This document shows, in pieces, positions 37,624-47,232 of a stretch of 64,000 bases of DNA; position 1 is the first letter of the stretch, and the number at the start of each line of letters is the position of its first letter. A program made the translations under genes and the position numbers. Below the pieces are notes generated by a model. It had not been told where the DNA came from. It made no database searches and was given only the letters and a program-made list of their open reading frames with translations. Source of the DNA: JAZGGS01 sp963764825 (GTDB taxonomy: Bacteria; Bacteroidota; Ignavibacteria; Ignavibacteriales; Ignavibacteriaceae); NCBI GenBank assembly GCA_963764825.1, contig CAVXUA010000009.1, forward strand, positions 1 to 64,000. The letters run 5' to 3'.

Positions 37624-38267
37624 CAGTAACCTAACTCCTTTAACCAGTTTTCAGTTATGTTCGTGGTATTATCTGTTCCATTCTTTCCAAGCAGTTTTTC
37701 AATGTACTTTGCTAGCACATCGGTTTCTATATTAACTTTATCTCCAATTTTTTTAAATTGAATTGCAGTGTTCTTCCAGGTATGGGGGATGATAGAAATT
37801 CCCACTTTAGAATCATCAAGTTCTGCAATTGTTAAACTAATTCCATCAATTGTAATTGATCCCTCTTCAACAAGATATTTTTGAAGAGATTCATCAACAT
37901 TTATTTTAAGAAAGTAATTTTCACCAAGTTTGTTTATTTCCAGTATTGTTCCTATTCCGTTAGCATGCCCCTGCACAAAATGTCCTCCCAATCTATCGTT
38001 TAATTTTAAAGATCGTTCTAAATTTACAGGAGTTGAAAGCTGCATTTTTGCAAAAGTGGTTTTATCCAGAGTTGCGCCAACTGCATCAACCCAAAATCCA
38101 TCATCCTCTACTTTAATAGCTGTGAGGCAAACGCCGCTAACGCAAACCGAATCATTAACAGAAATATCATCAAGTATTTTGCTTGTAGAAATCTTAATCC
38201 GCATTCCCCCTGCAATTGGGTTAATGCTTGAAATTTTGCCTATTTCTTCAATTATTCCTGTAAACAT
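37623..38267 (-). CDS. ribE: riboflavin synthase alpha subunit RibE
   Basis: RibE dismutates two lumazines to riboflavin. The 214-residue protein has the duplicated lumazine-binding barrels: MFTGIIEEIGKI first, then NGIGTILEINKLGENYFLKI. It carries SVCVSGVCLTA and RLGGHFVQGH in the first half and SITIDGISLTI with IIPHTWKNTAI in the second. The gene lies between ribD and ribBA on the minus strand and is intact. Confidence 0.95.
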   Translation of the reverse strand: MFTGIIEEIGKISSINPIAGGMRIKISTSKILDDISVNDSVCVSGVCLTAIKVEDDGFWVDAVGATLDKTTFAKMQLSTPVNLERSLKLNDRLGGHFVQGHANGIGTILEINKLGENYFLKINVDESLQKYLVEEGSITIDGISLTIAELDDSKVGISIIPHTWKNTAIQFKKIGDKVNIETDVLAKYIEKLLGKNGTDNTTNITENWLKELGY

Positions 38268-38314
38268 TTTACAAACTTAATTATTTTGTAACATATACGG
38301 TATGCAAAAATTAA

Positions 38315-39400
38315 TTATTCACCTTTTTTATAGACTATTTTCAGATCTTCACCCAATTTCTCAGAACTTATTTTATTAAGATGACCTAATGAGGAGATTG
38401 AAATACCATTACTCCTTCTCCAAGAGTTATTGGTGCCTGAAGAATGATAATTTCATCATAAGTATTTTCATCAATAAATTGCGAAAAAATATCACTTCCA
38501 CCTTCAACAAAAAGTGATGTGATTTTTTCTTCACCAAGCTTTATTAAAATGTCTTTTAATTCTAATTGAGCCTTATCAGTTTTAAATTGAAATACTTTCG
38601 CACCTTTCTCAATAATCTTATTGATCTTTTCGTTATCAGAATCTTCACTTGTTATTATAAAAGTTTTTTCAACATCTTCACAATGAGAACTTTAGCATTT
38701 AAATCTATACTAAGCTTGCCATCTAAAATAATTCTCTTTGGATTTCTTCCTTCAACATTTCTAACAGTTAAGCAGTGGATTATCAACAGCAACAGTATTT
38801 GCGCCAACTAAAACTGCATCATAAACTGCTCTTTGTTGATGAACAAGAGGATTAGATTCTTCTCCCGGTTAACCAGGATTGTTCATTATTTGATTTGCTG
38901 ATTTTTCCATCTATAGATTGAGCAACTTTTAAAGTGATATATGGAATTTTCTTTTTAACATAATTGAAGTAAAATTTATTTAGTTCTTCTCCTTCATTTT
39001 TCAGCAGATCAGTTATAACTTCAATTCCTGCATCTCTTAATTGTTTTATTCCTTCGCCGCTCACTTCCGGATTAGGATCAAGATTGCTGATGACAACTCG
39101 TAATATTTTTTTATTAATAATTAGTGGAACACAGGGAGGAGTTTGTTTATTTGTATGGCAGCAAGGTTCAAGATTGCAGTATAATGTTGCGCCTTTTACA
39201 TCTTCGGTTGAATTGTTAAAGGCATCAACTTCTGCATGTGGTTCCCCATATTTTTTATGATATCCTTCCCCAATCACTTTACCGTTTTTTACAATTACTG
39301 TTCCAACCAGCGGATTAGGAGAAACAGTTCCTGCTCCTTTTGCAGCTAGTTCAAAACATCTCTTCAAAAATACTTCATCGTTTCCAACATCATTCGTCAT
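38315..39400 (-). CDS. ribD: riboflavin biosynthesis deaminase/reductase RibD (frameshifted)
   Basis: RibD deaminates and then reduces the early pyrimidine intermediate. The first frame (from ATG 39400) is an intact deaminase domain with zinc motifs HAEVDAF and EPCCHTNKQTPPC. It breaks near 38870 after EQSWLTGRRI. The reductase half then appears in pieces: NPLVHQQRAVYDAVLVGANT, GRNPKRIILDGKLSIDL near 38720, and SLFVEGGSDIFSQFIDENTY near 38500, ending at 38315. At least three indels are needed. Reductase motifs survive, so I treat the gene as functional but misread. Confidence 0.82.
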
Positions 39401-39414
39401 ATTTCATCAGGAGA

Positions 39415-40621
39415 TTAAATTTGTCTCAGCTTGTCTTTATTATTTACATTTTTTCTTTCAAAGGAAGCAATCTGTTTAACTGCTTCAATTGCTTTATCAA
39501 TATGTTCTTCGGTGTTAAAGGCGCCAATGCTTAATCGTAACTGTGCCATGAATTTTATCAGTTCCTAATTGAACATGAACAAGCGGCGCACATTGCAATC
39601 CTGTGCGGCATGCAATATTATGATCAACATCAAGCATAGTTCCTACATTGCCAGCATCCCAGCCTTCAATATTAAAACTTAGAACAGCGTTGTGGTTTTC
39701 TATACTATCAGCACAATACATCTTTACTTTATCAATCTCCTGTAAACCTTTACGAAGTTTATCCCAAAACTTCATCTCTTTGTTATGTAGATTTTCCATA
39801 CCTTCTTTTTCTATCCACTTCTGTCCAGCAAGTAATCCTGCAATTCCAACAATGTTCAGTGTGCCGCATTCCATCCTGTAAGGAAATTCTTCGAGGTGAA
39901 AAGGATATGCAGAGCGTACACCGGTTCCACCAAAGCGTGTTCCTTTAATCTTAACATCTTCACCAATATAAGATCCGCCGATTCCGGTTGGACCCATTAA
40001 ACATTTATGACCTGTAAAAGCAACTACATCAATATTCATTTCTTTCACATCAATATTAATTGCGCCGGCTGTTTGACTTGCATCAATTGCAAAATAAATT
40101 CCAGCTTCGCGGCAAATCTTTCCAACTTCACCCACCGGTTGGATTGTTCCTATAACATTTGATCCATGGTTAAGTATAACCAGCTTTGTATTTTTCCTGA
40201 AAGCTGTTTTAACATCATCTGGATTAATGTATCCTCTTTCATCAAAAGGAATGTAGGTTACTTCGATTTCGCCGGCATGTTTTTTATGATACAATGGGCG
40301 TAAAACAGAATTGTGTTCAACATTGCTTGTAATAACATGATCACCGGGATTAAGCATACCACTTATAATCATATTCAAGGAATCGCTGGCATTATAACTG
40401 AATGTTAAATGATCCGGATCAGTTCCGTTAAAAAATTTAGTAAGTTTTTTTCGTGTTGTATTAACGATTTCTTCAGTTTCTAATGACATGTCATAACCGG
40501 ATCGACCCGGATTTACGCCGTTCTTTTTGTAAAACTCATTCATAAAATCGTAAACTTCAGGGGGCTTTGGGTAGGTTGTTGCTGCATTATCCAGGTAAAT
40601 TATTCCATCCATGTTTTTCAT
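39415..40621 (-). CDS. cysteine desulfurase-family aminotransferase class V (frameshift near the C-terminus)
   Basis: A PLP enzyme of the SufS/IscS superfamily that removes sulfur from cysteine. It starts MDGIIYLDNAATTYPKPPEV after a short lead, has SNVEHNSVLRPL, the PLP lysine in VAFTGHKCLMGPTGIGG and the reactive Cys in CRTGLQCAP. After KIHGTV the frame breaks near 39540; the next frame gives RLSIGAFNTEEHIDKAIEAV and ends at 39415, giving the normal 400-residue length. It lies 14 bases ahead of ribD and probably shares its transcript, an unusual pairing. It could also serve sulfur relay in the dsr pathway. Confidence 0.8.
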
Positions 40622-41024
40622 CCATAAATGTGAAAGAAAGAAATAATACTTATGTAAATCTAATTGAATTGAAGCTTAAAACAGAATTGAAAATTAATCT
40701 ATCAGCATAAATTTGATTAATTGGTTTCCGTGTGTTGCTATATTCAAAACAAGTTATTTTAAAATGAATTTAAAAGATATTTCTTATGTAGGTTGAAAAC
40801 ATTTATTTCTCACTTCTTTAACCACATTTCGATTACATTAACTTAAAAGTAATTGATTTTATTTGTCAATCCATATAATTTACAATAGCAAGCATTTAAG
40901 TTTTTACACAAGTAATACGCGATGTTAAAAAGTAGAATCGTTTTCAAATATTCCTTATTAGGAAATTCATTTTAATAATGTATCGCGTTTCGCGATACCC
41001 TCAATATTGTCGGGAGTTTAGATT
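40622..41024. other. 403-base divergent intergenic region
   Basis: No gene seen. The region separates the minus-strand desulfurase/rib operon from the plus-strand TmcCB-like operon, so promoters for both should be here. It contains the perfect inverted repeat at 40980-40998. Confidence 0.5.
40980..40998. promoter_or_regulatory. perfect 8-base inverted repeat upstream of the TmcCB-like operon
   Basis: GTATCGCG (40980-40987) and CGCGATAC (40991-40998) flank TTT, 27 bases before the start at 41025. It is GC-rich in an AT-rich gap. It could be a repressor site, or an mRNA hairpin near the ribosome site. Confidence 0.5.
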
Positions 41025-41955
41025 ATGATCGCACTTTATTTACTCACTTATTTTTCAATCCTGATATTTTTTCTTTTAGTTATTTCGAAAATATTTAAAT
41101 ATGCAAGTGCACCCATACATGTAAGATGGGAACTTTATCCTGTTGCTCATGAACCTAAGCGAAGTAAATACGGAGGTTCGTATTATGAAGAAGCAGAGTG
41201 GTGGAAAACAAAAAACGCAAAAAAACCACCTTGCAGAACTTTGGGCAATGCTTGAAGAGATAATTTTTTTAAAAGGAGTTTATCATCATAATAAAAAATT
41301 ATGGGTTTTTTCATTTCCGTTTCACTTTGGTTTGTATTTAATAACAGGTACAACAGCTCTTATATTTTTATCTGCAATCCTGGATATTTTTTCTGTAATT
41401 AATTTAAATGTGATTCAGAGTTGGAGTGATAAATTATTGTATAACTTAATTAATATATCAGGCTATGCAGGTCTTGCATTGACTTTTATTGGAACTATAG
41501 GTTTGTTGATTCACAGAATGACTGACAATAAGTTCAAGTTCTACAATACGCCGATGGAATTTATAAACCTGTTTTTCATTTTGATTTTAGTCATAAGTGT
41601 TTTTCTTACTCTTATTTTTTCTAATCCTTCATTTATTATGAGCAAAGAATTTGTATTGAACATTTTAACATTTAATTTTATTGCTATCCCCGATGCTCTG
41701 TTCACTGCGCACGTAATTCTTATTTCCCTGTTTCTTTTATATTTCCCGATTACAAGAATGATGCACCTTTTTGCAAAATATTTTTTATACCATAATGTAC
41801 GATGGGAAGATGAACCAAATGTAAAAGGCGGGAAGCTTGAAAAGAAAGTGAAGGAAGCATTGAATTTCGGTGTAAGCTGGTCTGCCCCCCATATTCAGGC
41901 GGGTAAAACGTGGGCAGAAGTTGCAACTACTTTGCCAGAGAAGGAGGGAAAATGA
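41025..41955 (+). CDS. cytochrome b-type membrane subunit, TmcC/DsrM-like (frameshift near 41215)
   Basis: The first frame has one membrane helix (residues 3-25) then VRWELYPVAHEPKRSKYGGS and EEAEWWKTKN. After an indel near 41215 the next frame continues HLAELWAMLEEIIFLKGVYH with FSFPFHFGLYL and four more helices. Together about 310 residues. This layout, with the VRWELYPVAHEP motif, belongs to the nitrate-reductase-gamma-like cytochrome b family that includes TmcC and DsrM; helix histidines such as in FHFGLYL and FTAHVILISL are candidate heme ligands. It should take electrons from or give them to quinone and pass them to the Fe-S protein encoded next. Confidence 0.75.
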
Positions 41956-43562
41956 AAGAGGATAAAATGAAATCGATTAAAGATTTTACAAAAATTAAAG
42001 ATCAGGTAACATATCTAAATCCAGCTGAATATATAAAACTGCCCTTTCCTTATGAAGATTGGGTTGATGAGCCGATTAAAGAGTTAACCGATGATCAGAA
42101 AAACAGAATTGAACATTCTCTCGATGGATTATCGGCAATGGAACTTCCGAAACCCGAAACTGAAGAAGAAAAAGAAGAACTGGTTGCTAAGTTTCTTTCA
42201 GGATTAAAAAAATTACTTAGTAAGGAAGACAATTGGATCTTACTTCAACCCCTGCTTCTCTCGATGGAGAATTGTGTTAAATGCCAATCCTGTTCAGATG
42301 AATGCCCTGTTTATATTGCGAGCGGCAGGGAAGAAATTTACAGACCGATTTTCCGCGGTGAAATTTTAAGACGGATCATTAATAAATATCTAAAGCCGAG
42401 TGGAAAATTATATAATAAAATTACAGGTTCCGATATTGATTTAACCTGGGAAACCATTGCACGGCTTGCGGAGTTATCCTATCGCTGTACACTTTGCAGA
42501 CGTTGTGCGCAGGCATGTCCTATCGGAGTTGATAACGGACTTATCACCCGCGAAATTAGAAAACTATTGAGCCAGGAATTAGGGCTCAATGTTGAAGAAC
42601 TTCATAACTCTGGTTCAGTTAAACAGCTAAAGACAGGTTCTTCCACCGGGGCAAACCCAACTGCTATGCTAGATATAGTTGAATTTATTGAAGAAGATCT
42701 TAAAGAGTTGACTGGTATGGATATTAAGATGCCGCTAGATAAAGAAGGTGCTGATATTCTTCTGATTCATAATTTTGGTGAATTCCTTGCCTGGCCTGAA
42801 AATATAATGGCGTTTGCAATTATATTCGAAAAAGCAGGAATTAACTGGACATTATCTTCTGAGATGGGTGGATATGATTCTGTAAATTATGGTTTATGGT
42901 ATGATGATGCACAACTCGCCAGAGTTGCGCTTGAACACATAAGAATTGCAAAAAAACTTAACGTAAACAGAATAGTTATGGGTGAATGTGGTCATGCTCA
43001 TAAAGCTTTGATGCCTGTTGCAGATAGAATTTTAGTTGATGACAATATTATTCCTAGGGAAAGTGCGTATCCAGTTCTTGAAGAAATAGTATTTAGCGGT
43101 AAGATTAAATTCGATCCAATGAAAAATGATTTTCCTGTTACATTGCATGATCCTTGTAACGCTGTTAGAGCAATGGGAATTGTTGAACCGCAGCGGAGAA
43201 TTGTTAGGGAATTGTGCCCACAGTTTGTAGAAATGGAACCACACGGAGTTCACAACTATTGCTGCGGAGGTGGAAGCGGTTTTGCAATTATGCAGGGTAA
43301 AAATTTTCCGGATTGGAGAAATGGTCTTTCTTTCAGGATGAAGTTTAAACAGATACTTGATGCTTTCCAGGATAAAATTGATCCTTCAATTTACAAGTAT
43401 GTTTGCTCTCCTTGCTCAAATTGTAAAGGAACTTTTAGAGACGGTTTAACTTATTTTAACGCATTTGATAAGTGCGGTATAATTTACGGCGGACTTGTGG
43501 AACTAATAGTTAACGCAATGGTCGATATCGAAAAACCATTTATTGAATGGGAACTTAAATAG
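41952..43562 (+). CDS. CCG-domain iron-sulfur oxidoreductase, TmcB/DsrK/HdrD-like
   Basis: A 536-residue cytoplasmic Fe-S protein, starting at ATG 41952 overlapping the membrane-subunit stop. It has two 4Fe-4S motifs (CVKCQSCSDECPVY near residue 105 and CTLCRRCAQACPIG near 185) and two CCG regions: GECGHAHKALMP...HDPCNAVRAMGI and the canonical YCCGGGSGF followed by VCSPCSNC. In HdrD and DsrK the CCG site holds a non-cubane cluster acting on disulfides or trisulfides. Natural partner: the cytochrome b just upstream. It differs from the dsrK of this window, so it is a separate module. Substrate unknown; a thiol/disulfide or periplasmic cytochrome link is possible. Confidence 0.85.
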   Translation: MKEDKMKSIKDFTKIKDQVTYLNPAEYIKLPFPYEDWVDEPIKELTDDQKNRIEHSLDGLSAMELPKPETEEEKEELVAKFLSGLKKLLSKEDNWILLQPLLLSMENCVKCQSCSDECPVYIASGREEIYRPIFRGEILRRIINKYLKPSGKLYNKITGSDIDLTWETIARLAELSYRCTLCRRCAQACPIGVDNGLITREIRKLLSQELGLNVEELHNSGSVKQLKTGSSTGANPTAMLDIVEFIEEDLKELTGMDIKMPLDKEGADILLIHNFGEFLAWPENIMAFAIIFEKAGINWTLSSEMGGYDSVNYGLWYDDAQLARVALEHIRIAKKLNVNRIVMGECGHAHKALMPVADRILVDDNIIPRESAYPVLEEIVFSGKIKFDPMKNDFPVTLHDPCNAVRAMGIVEPQRRIVRELCPQFVEMEPHGVHNYCCGGGSGFAIMQGKNFPDWRNGLSFRMKFKQILDAFQDKIDPSIYKYVCSPCSNCKGTFRDGLTYFNAFDKCGIIYGGLVELIVNAMVDIEKPFIEWELK

Positions 43563-43620
43563 AGAATTAAAATGATTACGTTCAAAATCATTTTATTAAA
43601 ATTATATATAAGGTGAAATA

Positions 43621-44004
43621 ATGGCCGAGTTAAAAAAGATACTAATAATTGATGACGAGGAAGATGTAACAACCTATCTCTCAACATTTTTTAAGGATAA
43701 TGGTTTCAGCACCATTTCAGCAGTTGATGGAAAAGAGGGTGTACAAAAAGCAATAGAAGAAAAACCGGATATTATTACTTTAGATGTGTCAATGCCGGAA
43801 GAATCTGGGGTTAAAGCTTTACGTGATTTGCAGAATAATGAGGGTACTAAAAACATTCCTGTATTAATTGTTACAGGAGTTTCGGCCGATATAAAAAGAT
43901 TCATTGAATCACGCAAACAGGTTCATCCGCCTGAGGGATTTTTTGAAAAGCCTATAGATAGGGATGCTTTGTTGAAGAAAGTTAAAGAGTTACTAAATCT
44001 ATAA
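43621..44004 (+). CDS. stand-alone response-regulator receiver domain
   Basis: A 127-residue CheY-like protein. Phospho-acceptor Asp55 (DIITLDVSMPEESG), acidic pair Asp11-Asp12 (ILIIDDEED), Thr85 (LIVTG) and Lys110 (FFEKPID) are all present, so it should be phosphorylated normally. There is no output domain. It lies 58 bases after the TmcB-like gene and ends 8 bases from the kinase gene on the other strand. It shares an unusual PPEGFFEKPI segment with the receiver fused to the DsrK-like protein at 45466, which suggests both are fed by the same kinase. Confidence 0.9.
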   Translation: MAELKKILIIDDEEDVTTYLSTFFKDNGFSTISAVDGKEGVQKAIEEKPDIITLDVSMPEESGVKALRDLQNNEGTKNIPVLIVTGVSADIKRFIESRKQVHPPEGFFEKPIDRDALLKKVKELLNL

Positions 44005-44012
44005 GTACTGCG

Positions 44013-45453
44013 CTATTCGCTTTTTTGATTCTCCGTTAAGGCTTCTATTGGACGGCTCCTCATCATAGTAACAATAAATTTGCTTCCTTTATCCGCTTCA
44101 GATTCAATGTTAATCTTTCCGCCATGCGATTCAGCAATTTTGTTTGCAATAAAGAGACCTAATCCTGTTCCTCCGGAACCTTTTGATGAAAAGAACATAC
44201 TCAAAGCTTTTTCGCGGGTTTCTCGATCCATCCCAATTCCATTATCCGAAACTTCGAAAATAACGTTCTCCGGCTCTCCTTTTAATTTCCAATGTAATAC
44301 TGTGATGATCTTTTTTCTTATCAATTCTGCAGGCATCAAGAGAATTGTCTAAGCAAATTTATTATTAAAGATTTAACTGCATTTTTATCAGCTTCGAATT
44401 GACCTATTTCCTCTGGGATAACACATTTATATTCTATACCAAGTCTTTCAGCACGATGGCTGAAGTTTTCACATATCTCATCAGTTAGTTCCTTGATCTC
44501 AAAGTTCTCCCAATCGGGTTCTCGATCTTTTGCATAATAAAGTATATCCATTACCATGCTTCTTATACGCCTTATATTTCTTGAAGCAATTTCCCAACCC
44601 TGATCAATTCTTTCACGATCATTTTTCTTTAAACCTGTGTTAACAAGATAAATTCCTCCATCTAATCCATTTAGCAGCCCTTTAATGCCATGCGAAATTG
44701 TTCCAATCAATAATCCAACCGAAGTCAGTTTATCCTGCAGTTGCCGAATCGGCGTTATGTCTGCACTCATTTCAATTACTTTATCAATATTGCCATCATA
44801 TATCTCTGATTGGAGCGGTAAACACCATAACATTCATTCGTTTATTATCCCGGGAAGTTACAACTTCTTCGTGAGTGCGAACTTCTCCATCTTCAAAAGT
44901 TTGTTGAATAATACATGGTTCACATTTACTGCTGCGGTGTTTATAAACTTCGTAACACATGCTTCCGTAAGATGTTCCGAATGCTTCTTTGTGCATCCGA
45001 TTGGCTTCAACTATTCTAAGATCTCTATCCTGTATTGAAATGAAGCAAGGTACTTCTTCAAATAGAAGCTGGTATTTTTGTTGGCTCTCTTTAAGTTGAT
45101 TCTGTAATTGCTTTACTTCAGTTATATCAGTAGACATTTCCATAACCGAGATAATATTGCCATCATCATCATAAATTGGAGAGGTGTAAACAATTACCGA
45201 AACTTCTTTACCATCAATATTTTTAACATGTTCTTCACTATGATGAGGTAGGCCATCGTGGAATGTCCGCTCAACCGGGCAGACTTCGCATTTTTCAGAA
45301 CGATTTTTATAAACCTGGTAGCAGTAACGTCCGTCAATTTCTCCAAATTCATCTCTGAATTTTTTATTTGCATCAAGAAGGCGTAAGGTTTCTATCCTGA
45401 ATTGTAAGATAGCTGGGTATGGAATCGAAATATTTTTTATATATGTCATCCAT
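44013..45453 (-). CDS. PAS-PAS sensor histidine kinase with Cys-motif PAS domains (frameshifted)
   Basis: Four reading-frame pieces combine to about 480 residues. The start is ATG 45451-45453 (MDDIYKKYFDSIPSYLTIQD), ahead of the usual first frame. Two tandem PAS domains follow, each with the same Cys pattern: CYQVYKNRSEKCEVC near residue 42 and CYEVYKHRSSKCEPC near residue 170. The phosphoacceptor region is LLIGTISHGIKGLLNGLDGG and the ATP domain ends with EVSDNGIGMDRET and SGGTGLGLFIANKIAESHGG. No membrane segment is seen, so it is cytoplasmic. Breaks lie near 45390, 44815 and 44338. The repeated C-x10-C-x2-C could bind heme, an Fe-S cluster or zinc, or act as a thiol switch. Confidence 0.82.
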
Positions 45454-45465
45454 AAAATTATTTCT

Positions 45466-47232
45466 CTAAGACTTTTCTACTTTTGCGTCTTTTTCATGAT
45501 GACCGACTTCAAGGATCTTTCGTATGTTTAAAATTAATCCTTCCTCTGTGATAGGTTTATCTATATAACCTTCCGGTGGAAAATCCGGACGTTCATATAT
45601 AAGTTTTCTTAGTTCAGGTTTTCCTGTAATAATACAAATTGGAATTGATTTTAGCTCATTATCTTCTCTGAAGTGATCAAATACTTCTACGCCAGATTTC
45701 CCAGGCATAGAAATATCAAGTGTCATCAAATCGGGTTTTTCTTTCCTGGCAAGTTCAATTGCTTGTTCGCCATCATAAGCTTTTAATACTGTAGCACCGT
45801 TATCTTCAAGAATAGTTGAAATATATGTTATAAAATCAGGCTCATCATCTGTAACTAGAATCTTGCGACCTGCAAATTCTTCTTCGGCTATTAATTCAGG
45901 AACTTCAACAGCAGGCACTGCAACTTTTTCTTCAACAACAAGTGCGTTAGCAACCAGGTTTACAAGCTGTGTAACCTGCATACCCAGTTTGTAATGTCTT
46001 ATTAAATCAGTTAAACCATCTACACAGTTATGGCATGAAGTTATAACTACTGATGCACCAGTTTCTTTAAGTTGATCAGCTTTAACCTTTGCAGATTTTA
46101 ATCTGCGGTTAGTATATTCCGACATTGACATGGCACCGCCACCACCTGTGCAGCAATAATTTTCAGCTCTGTTGGGATACATTTCCTGGAAATTAGAACA
46201 CACCAGATTAAGAAGTTCACGTGGTTCTTCATACAAACCGCAACTTCTTGCATTATTACAAGAATCATGAAAAGTTACTAATTCCGTATTACGGGTTTTA
46301 TCAACTTTTATTCTTCCTTCTTTAATATATCGAAGCATGGTATCAACTGAACTTTCCATTTCAAAAGGAACATCAATTCCTCCCCAGTTTTGTCCTTCGC
46401 ATCTTGTGGAACGATAGCCATGTCCACATTCCGATATTACAAGTTTTTTTCCACCAAGTTCTTCAGTCTTTTCAAATAAACGTCGTGCAACTGAACCACC
46501 AAGTTCATCATCACCAGAGAAAAGTCCAAAATTGGTCATGTCCCAACCCTCACTTGGCATCGTCCAGTTTTCACCAGCAAAGTGAAAAATTTTAGCAGCA
46601 TCGGCAATAGTGCGAGGATCATATTTTACTTCACGTGGATTAATTGAATAAACCACATCGCAGTTTTTCTTATCAATGGGTATTTTAATTTCAGGATCAT
46701 TGAATTCACTCTGTAGTTCCTCTTCCATCCATTCAAGAGTTTCAAGATAATCTTCCTTTAAAACTCCCATCTGGTTTCCGATTTCCCATTGGTCTTTACT
46801 GACCAAAGCAACACCTTCGGGCATTACTCCCACTGAAACAAGCAGTCCACGAGCCATCCTGTTAAATGTTGCAAAATCTACGCCCATTGGACAATTGATT
46901 GAACAGCGACGGCAATTTGTACATTTACCAAAAACAACATCTTTCAGTTCTTCCAAATCTTCATCGGTAAACAGACTTTTGGATTTAACCCACCATGGAA
47001 AAACACGACCTGTCCAATCATAATGTCGTTTAAAAATTTTTCGTATCTGATCAGCTTTATAAACAGGAGCATATGTTGGATCACCAGGATTGGTAAGAAC
47101 ATAATGGCAGGATTCAATGCACATTCCACAATGAACACAACCAGCAAGGGAAGTAGCCATTTGGCGGTTTAACTTTTTGCCCATCCGTTCAATTACTTTT
47201 TCTGCTTTGTGAGAGCGATTATTAGTTTCCAT
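45466..47232 (-). CDS. DsrK/TmcB-like Fe-S oxidoreductase fused to a receiver domain
   Basis: An intact fusion of about 588 residues, starting at ATG 47232. Residues 1-430 are a DsrK-like CCG protein: CVHCGMCIESCHYV and CTNCRRCSINCPMG (4Fe-4S sites), SECGHGYRSTRCEGQNWGG, HDSCNNARSCGLY and YCCTGGGGAMS followed by TSCHNCVD. The usual CCG of the second site is CCT here. After a Pro/Glu/Val-rich linker (VEEKVAVPAVEVPELIAEEE) a full receiver domain follows with KILVTDDEPDF, phospho-Asp in LMTLDISMPGKSG and IDKPI. An electron-transfer enzyme with its own receiver is rare: phosphorylation may gate electron flow, or the enzyme may be a sensor. The membrane partner gene overlaps its start. Confidence 0.88.
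   Translation of the reverse strand: METNNRSHKAEKVIERMGKKLNRQMATSLAGCVHCGMCIESCHYVLTNPGDPTYAPVYKADQIRKIFKRHYDWTGRVFPWWVKSKSLFTDEDLEELKDVVFGKCTNCRRCSINCPMGVDFATFNRMARGLLVSVGVMPEGVALVSKDQWEIGNQMGVLKEDYLETLEWMEEELQSEFNDPEIKIPIDKKNCDVVYSINPREVKYDPRTIADAAKIFHFAGENWTMPSEGWDMTNFGLFSGDDELGGSVARRLFEKTEELGGKKLVISECGHGYRSTRCEGQNWGGIDVPFEMESSVDTMLRYIKEGRIKVDKTRNTELVTFHDSCNNARSCGLYEEPRELLNLVCSNFQEMYPNRAENYCCTGGGGAMSMSEYTNRRLKSAKVKADQLKETGASVVITSCHNCVDGLTDLIRHYKLGMQVTQLVNLVANALVVEEKVAVPAVEVPELIAEEEFAGRKILVTDDEPDFITYISTILEDNGATVLKAYDGEQAIELARKEKPDLMTLDISMPGKSGVEVFDHFREDNELKSIPICIITGKPELRKLIYERPDFPPEGYIDKPITEEGLILNIRKILEVGHHEKDAKVEKS

Noticed and set aside
35898..40621. FMN riboswitch upstream of the riboflavin operon
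   Set aside because: I looked for the conserved RFN bases before ribD and before the desulfurase gene and saw none.
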